Source: Streptomyces tardus
Lineage (GTDB): Bacteria; Actinomycetota; Actinomycetes; Streptomycetales; Streptomycetaceae
Assembly (NCBI RefSeq): GCF_018101125.2
Contig: NZ_JAELVF020000004.1
Location: 372,001-436,000, forward strand
Direction of reading: 5' to 3'
DNA: 64,000 bases
The position numbers and the translations under genes were made by a program. The notes below the pieces were generated by a model. That model was not told the origin of the DNA. It made no database searches and saw nothing but the letters and a program-made list of their open reading frames with translations. Shown here piece after piece: positions 59,961 through 64,000 of this stretch (position 1 is its first letter; every line of letters starts with the position of its first letter).

Positions 59961-62150
59961 TCAGCTGCCCGAGGCGAGCGCCATATCGGTGGAGAAGCGC
60001 TCCGGCGGACCCGGCCTGGCGTAGTACCAGCCCTGCGCCGAATCGCAGCCGAGCGAACGCAACTGGTCGGCCTGCGAGGCGGTTTCGACGCCTTCGACGG
60101 TCACCGAGAGCTCCAGCGCGTGCGCCAGCGAGACGATGCCCTCCACCACCCGCAGATCCACCGGATCGACAGGGTGCTGCTGAAGGCCCTGGGTGAACGA
60201 GCGGTCCAGCTTCAGCGTGTTGGCCGGCAGCCTGCGCAGCGAGGCCAGGTTGGAGTACCCGGTGCCGAAGTCGTCCAGGGCTATGCCCACGCCGAGGTCG
60301 GCCAGCTGCCGCAGCGGCTTGAGCTCGTCGTCGTCCGCCCGGATCAGCGCGGACTCGGTGACCTCCAGGCAGAGCGACTCCGGTGGCAGACCCGCGTTGC
60401 GCAGCACCGCGACGGTGTCGGAGACCAGATGGGGGTGGTGCAGCTGACGCGGCGAGAGGTTGACGTTGACCCGCAGCTGGCGGGTGCCGCCGATGCCCCG
60501 GACCTGCCACTCGCACGCCTGCCGGACGGCCTCCTCCAGCACCCAGCGGCCCAGCGGGACGATCAGCCCGGTGTGCTCCGCCAGCGGGATGAAGCGGTCG
60601 GGGCCCAGCACACCGTGCCGGGGATGGTCCCAGCGCACCAGCGCCTCCGCTCCCTCCACGCAGCTGTCGGCCATGCGCACCAGCGGCTGGTACTCGATGA
60701 AGAACTCCGAGCTCTCCAGCGCTGTGGGCAGGCGGTTGGTGAGGCTGTGCCTGCTGATCGCGCGGGCGTCCAGATCGGGGTCGGCGAGCTCGTACCTGTT
60801 GCCGCCCTGCGCCTTGGCGCGGTACATGGTGATGTCGGCGCTGCGCAGCACCTCGGCGGCCGTGAGGGTGCCGATCGGGCCCTCGACGATGCCGATGCTG
60901 GTGCGCACCGACAGCTCCTTGCCGTCCACCAGCACGGGCGTGGACAGCGACTCCAGCGCCCTGGCCGCAAGATCGGTGACCTCGGTGCGGCTGCTCGGGT
61001 CGCTCACCAGCGCCACGAACTCGTCACCGCCGATACGGGCGACCAGCTGACCCTGGCCCGTCACGCAGCTCTGCAACCGCTCGGCGACCGCCACCAGGAG
61101 CTGGTCGCCGACGGAGTGGCCGAGGCTGTCGTTGACCGTCTTGAAGCCGTCCAGGTCCAGGTAGCACAGGCCGAAGCGGGCGTCCTCGGCGGAGCGGGCC
61201 AGGGTGTGCTCCAGGCGCTCGAAGAAGAGCGTGCGGTTCGGCAGATCGGTGAGCGCGTCGTGGGTGGCCTCGTAGCGCAGTCGCAGATGCAGCAGCCGGC
61301 GCTCGGTGATGTCCTCCATGAGCGCGAGCATGTAGCGGGCGGAGCCCTCCGCGTCCCGCAGCAGCGAGACCGTGAGGTTGGTCCACAGCACCGTGCCGTC
61401 GGCGCGATGGTAGGCCTTCTCGGCGTGGAAGTGCTCGCGCTCGCCGCGCACCAGCTCGTTGTACTTGCGCCAGACGCCGGGGGCGTCGTCGGGATGCACC
61501 CAGGCGGTGACGTTCCTGCTGAGCAGCAGCGCCTCGTTCCCGCCGAACATCCTGGTGAGGGCGGCGTTCACATCGATGACCTCGCCGTCCATGGTGGCGA
61601 TGCCGATGCCGAACGTGGCTTCCTCGAAGATTGTGCGGAAGCGGGTCTGGCTGTCGTACAGGGCGCGCTCGATCTCGTTCTGCGCCGCCAGCGCCGCTCG
61701 GGAGAGGGACTCCTGCTCGGCCAGGGTGCGCTCCTGCAGCGCCCGGGCGAAACCGGCCGCGATGCCGTGCTGCAGCCGTGCGCAGCGTGCCCTGCCCTCC
61801 TCGGTGGGCAGCTCCTCCGGGTGCGAGCAGTAGAGCAGCAGATAGGCGTCCACCACGCCGAGGATCTGCGGCAGGGCCTCGGGCGAGGTGCAGTGCGCGG
61901 CGACCAGTGCCATACCGACCTCGCGCGCCGGGCCGGGGTCGAACGGGCGCTCGTGGAGCGCGGCGCAGAGCTTCTCGGTGAGCGGGACCAGGTGCTGCTC
62001 GAACTCCTGGCGCGTCATGGAGGTCGCGGTCGTCGGATAGACGGCTCTGGACCAGATCGTCGCGAAGCGCTGCACACCGTCGCGCTGCCGTCCGGAACCG
62101 GCCGGGTCGGAGTCCCCCGACCCGGCCGAACCCTGTGCCGGTAGGTTCAC
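59961..62150 (-). CDS. PAS-GGDEF-EAL protein (diguanylate cyclase/c-di-GMP phosphodiesterase)
   Basis: Protein of 729 residues. The N-terminal about 160 residues are helical, a PAS/PAC domain occupies about 165-285, GGDEF about 295-455, and EAL about 470-725. The cyclase motif is RIGGDEFVAL. The phosphodiesterase residues are all present: EGAEALVRW, NVNLSPRQL, LEVTESAL, ALDDFGTGYSN, LKLDRSF, VEGVET. Both activities are therefore possible, as in the RmdA type of Streptomyces. No membrane segments. It controls c-di-GMP, which governs sporulation through BldD in Streptomyces. ATG 62150 overlaps the methyltransferase stop by four bases. Confidence 0.95.
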   Translation of the reverse strand: MNLPAQGSAGSGDSDPAGSGRQRDGVQRFATIWSRAVYPTTATSMTRQEFEQHLVPLTEKLCAALHERPFDPGPAREVGMALVAAHCTSPEALPQILGVVDAYLLLYCSHPEELPTEEGRARCARLQHGIAAGFARALQERTLAEQESLSRAALAAQNEIERALYDSQTRFRTIFEEATFGIGIATMDGEVIDVNAALTRMFGGNEALLLSRNVTAWVHPDDAPGVWRKYNELVRGEREHFHAEKAYHRADGTVLWTNLTVSLLRDAEGSARYMLALMEDITERRLLHLRLRYEATHDALTDLPNRTLFFERLEHTLARSAEDARFGLCYLDLDGFKTVNDSLGHSVGDQLLVAVAERLQSCVTGQGQLVARIGGDEFVALVSDPSSRTEVTDLAARALESLSTPVLVDGKELSVRTSIGIVEGPIGTLTAAEVLRSADITMYRAKAQGGNRYELADPDLDARAISRHSLTNRLPTALESSEFFIEYQPLVRMADSCVEGAEALVRWDHPRHGVLGPDRFIPLAEHTGLIVPLGRWVLEEAVRQACEWQVRGIGGTRQLRVNVNLSPRQLHHPHLVSDTVAVLRNAGLPPESLCLEVTESALIRADDDELKPLRQLADLGVGIALDDFGTGYSNLASLRRLPANTLKLDRSFTQGLQQHPVDPVDLRVVEGIVSLAHALELSVTVEGVETASQADQLRSLGCDSAQGWYYARPGPPERFSTDMALASGS

Positions 62151-62959
62151 GCCTTGCGTCCCACTCCTGCGAAGCCGGTGAAGATCACCGGATCGTCATT
62201 GTCGACCGGCCCGTCCGGGCGCCAGTTGGGCATGGCCACGATCCCCGGCTCCTCGACGGTGAAGCCGCCGAACAGCGCCTCCACCTCGGAGCGCGAGCGC
62301 ATCACCAGCTGCGAGCTGGCGTTGCGGTAGACGTCCTGGATCCGCGCGCCCTCCTCGGAGGTGCGCGGTCCGCCGTCGGTGGAGGCATGGGTGAGGACGA
62401 GGAAACTTCCCGAGGGCAGCGCCTGGTGGAAGGCCTCGATCGTCTTGGCCGGTTCCTCGCTGTTCTGGATGAAGTGCAGCAGTGCCACCAGCAGCAGGGC
62501 GACCGGCTTGTCCAGGTCGAGCTGCTTGCGCACCTCCGGGCTGTTCAGAATGTCCTGCGGCGCACGGAAATCCGCCGCGAGCACCGCCGCGTTCGTGTTC
62601 CCCTCGAGTACCGCGCGGCTGTGGGCCACGGCGACCGGATCGTTGTCGACGTAGACGACCCTGCTGTCCGGATCGGCCTCCTGGGCCACCTCGTGGACGT
62701 TGCCGAAGGTCGGGATGCCCGAACCTATGTCAAGGAACTGTGTGACGCCCTGACTTGCCGCATGGCGCACGGCGCGCCGCATGAAAGCGCGGTTCGCCTG
62801 CATGATCTTGGGAAGCCCGGGGAACGCCACGATCGCCTTGCGGCCGGCCTCGCGATCGACCTCGAAGTTGTGAGAGCCGCCCAGATAGAAGTCGTAGATG
62901 CGCGACACACTCGGCCGGGACAGGTCGATGCCTTGCGGGGCCCAATCGGGACGTTCCAT
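62147..62959 (-). CDS. SAM-dependent methyltransferase, SAV2177/DUF574 family
   Basis: Protein of 270 residues of a family greatly expanded in Streptomyces. Landmarks are PSVSRIYDFYLGGSHNFEVDR (split: SRIYDFYLGGSHNF, about 19-32), VTQFLDIGSGIPTFGNVHEVAQ near 72 (SAM-binding), RVVYVDNDPVAVAHSRAVL near 100 and PVALLLVALLHFI near 152. Substrates of this family are largely unknown. The gene precedes the c-di-GMP enzyme with an ATGA overlap, so the two form an operon. ATG 62959 is preceded by GAGGAG. Confidence 0.93.
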   Translation of the reverse strand: MERPDWAPQGIDLSRPSVSRIYDFYLGGSHNFEVDREAGRKAIVAFPGLPKIMQANRAFMRRAVRHAASQGVTQFLDIGSGIPTFGNVHEVAQEADPDSRVVYVDNDPVAVAHSRAVLEGNTNAAVLAADFRAPQDILNSPEVRKQLDLDKPVALLLVALLHFIQNSEEPAKTIEAFHQALPSGSFLVLTHASTDGGPRTSEEGARIQDVYRNASSQLVMRSRSEVEALFGGFTVEEPGIVAMPNWRPDGPVDNDDPVIFTGFAGVGRKA

Positions 62960-63358
62960 CTCGTACTCCTCATCGCGATCGCCGACGCATTGACGTTCGA
63001 GGGATGAGGCTACTTACCTGAAGCGGGTGGGAGTAAGGAAAAGAAGACTCAACCTCCCGGTACTGTCCTACTGTTGAGCTATATGCCCGGTTCGTGGAGA
63101 CGGAATCCTCGAAGCGACCGACGGGTTTCAGCCCCATCCTGCGATCGGCCCGCACGGAATCGCTGACGGTCCGTGAGATGCGCTGACGGTCCGTGAGAAC
63201 GCGTCGCGTCGAAGGCCCCGCCCGCAGGCTCGGGAGAGCCGCCGCGCCCCGCGGCGGGAAGCCGGACCGAGGAGCGCGGGCGGCCCGGGTTGCGAGCCGG
63301 CGGCGGGGCGCGGAGGCTCGAAGGGGAGTACCTGCGCACGGCGTACCGGAGGTGGCCG
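62960..63358. promoter_or_regulatory. Divergent region upstream of the methyltransferase operon
   Basis: A 399-base gap. The part next to the methyltransferase gene (about 63005-63110) is notably lower in GC and probably holds its promoter. An 18-base direct repeat lies at 63161-63198. Nothing else is recognisable. Confidence 0.5.
63161..63198. repeat. 18-base direct repeat, two copies
   Basis: CGCTGACGGTCCGTGAGA at 63161-63178 and again at 63181-63198, separated by two bases, giving a 20-base period close to two DNA turns. It suits tandem binding of a regulator on one face of the helix. Confidence 0.85.
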
Positions 63359-63709
63359 ATGGCGGAGCGAGCGGGCGGCGGCGGCCGGGCCCCGGACCCC
63401 GACCGGGAAGGAATCCTCGGCCGCATCCTGCCGCGCACCGGCACCGAACCGCTGACCGCGCGCAGCGCGCTCAAGCTGCGTCTGATCCTCTCGCTGCTCT
63501 TCACCCCGCTCTTCGTGGCCGGGGCCGTGATCTTCTGGATCTGGTCCGGCCGGGCGGCGCCCGACGACGTACCCAGCGCGGATTCCCTGCGCACGCTGGC
63601 CTGGATCAGTACGGGGCTGGCGGTGTTCGCGGTGCTCGACCTGGCTGTGGTGCTGTGGCGGATCTCCCGTGCCCGCCGGGCGGGAGACGCCACCGTGCGG
63701 CAGCGGTGA
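63359..63709 (+). CDS. Small membrane protein, DUF6343-like
   Basis: Protein of 116 residues. A cytosolic N-terminus with GTEPLTARSALKLRLILSLL (about 28-47), which resembles the DUF6343 signature, leads into a first helix (about 38-63). A short loop, a second helix (about 80-100) and a basic tail follow. Function unknown. The ATG at 63359 follows GGAGGTGG; an in-frame start at 63290 is possible but not supported. Confidence 0.75.
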   Translation: MAERAGGGGRAPDPDREGILGRILPRTGTEPLTARSALKLRLILSLLFTPLFVAGAVIFWIWSGRAAPDDVPSADSLRTLAWISTGLAVFAVLDLAVVLWRISRARRAGDATVRQR

Positions 63710-63761
63710 GGTACGGCGACGGATCGGTGCCCTGTCGGCGCCGAGGGCGCACAATGTGGTG

Positions 63762-64000
63762 ATGCGGATCATCGGGATGCTCAGCGGCACCTCGCACGAC
63801 GCGGCCGACGCGGTGGTGGCGGACCTGTGGTGGACGGCACCGGGCGAAGTGGCGCTGCACAGCCGGGGGATGGTGAGCGTGCCCTTCCCGGAGGGGCTGC
63901 GCGCGGACCTCGCGGACCGGCTCCCGCCCGCGCACACAAATTTGGCCGAGATGTGTCAACTGGACACCGGGCTCGGGCAGTTCTTCGGGTCTGTGGCGGC
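63762..64000 (+). CDS. anmK: Anhydro-N-acetylmuramic acid kinase, 5' part (cut by window end)
   Basis: The first 79 codons are present. The N-terminus MRIIGMLSGTSHDAADAVVA is the AnmK nucleotide-binding signature (IG-MSGTS-D--D), and PEGLRADLADRLPP and MCQLDTGLGQFF follow in the family order. The enzyme phosphorylates and opens 1,6-anhydro-MurNAc during cell-wall recycling. The start is ATG 63762, 52 bases after the small membrane protein gene. The rest of the gene lies beyond the window. Confidence 0.88.
   Translation, partial: MRIIGMLSGTSHDAADAVVADLWWTAPGEVALHSRGMVSVPFPEGLRADLADRLPPAHTNLAEMCQLDTGLGQFFGSVA

Overview
The window is high-GC actinobacterial chromosome, almost certainly Streptomyces or a close relative. 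The evidence is strong third-position GC, frequent GTG starts, stop/start-coupled operons, two complete conservons (cvnABCD plus a partner gene), SCO6745-family, DUF1707 and SAV2177-type methyltransferase genes, and a gene order around 31-49 kb that, from memory, resembles the SCO6743-SCO6763 region of S. coelicolor (tex, SCO6745, idi, cation efflux, CDP-alcohol transferase/ABC cluster, polyprenyl synthase). I saw no tRNA, rRNA, CRISPR, insertion sequence or prophage.

Layout. 0-4.4 kb: conservon 1 on the minus strand (cvnA-B-C-D and a CYP157-like P450 that lacks the ExxR motif). 4.9-8.6 kb: universal stress protein, secreted anchored protein, Fpg/Nei glycosylase, unknown membrane protein. 8.9-11.8 kb: OlsB- and OlsA-like acyltransferases (ornithine lipid) with a coupled small membrane protein, then a DUF1707 protein. 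11.9-22.7 kb: CoA and lipid metabolism (two CaiB/BaiF CoA-transferases, saccharopine-dehydrogenase-like reductase, acyl-CoA dehydrogenase, thiolase, FadB-type fusion) with endonuclease V in between. 22.8-31.1 kb: MerR regulator, phosphotransferase, TetR-MMPL exporter pair, secreted sphingomyelinase-like enzyme, ABC-F protein. 31.4-40.6 kb: Tex, SCO6745-family protein, GlxA-type regulator, DJ-1/PfpI protein, a broken ridA, an enoyl-CoA hydratase, an anti-sigma-type ATPase, idi and a cation efflux protein.

41.0-48.2 kb is a tightly coupled seven-gene cluster: two CDP-alcohol phosphotransferases, a LicC-like nucleotidyltransferase, a glycerol-1-phosphate-dehydrogenase-like enzyme, a family-2 glycosyltransferase and a TagGH-like ABC exporter. 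I read it as making and exporting an uncharacterised polyol-phosphate/glycan cell-surface polymer or lipid. It is followed by a polyprenyl synthase that sits next to hopanoid genes in related genomes but has no hopanoid neighbours here. 49.7-56.1 kb: tyrosine phosphatase, AlkB dioxygenase, and conservon 2, which carries a GAF protein in place of a P450. 56.6-64 kb: alpha/beta hydrolase, a two-subunit transketolase, a PAS-GGDEF-EAL protein, a SAV2177-type methyltransferase, a small membrane protein and the 5' end of anmK, cut by the window edge.

The most unusual structure is a pair of 'zig-zag' fold-back loci, at 16817-17897 and 57215-57985. Each consists of a long perfect inverted repeat around a 41-53 base spacer, then a spacer-less perfect palindrome at the far end of the right arm, then a second perfect inverted repeat. 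Each is associated with broken or run-on genes. They are either serial template-switch rearrangements or sequence/assembly artefacts, and any gene call crossing them should be treated as unreliable.
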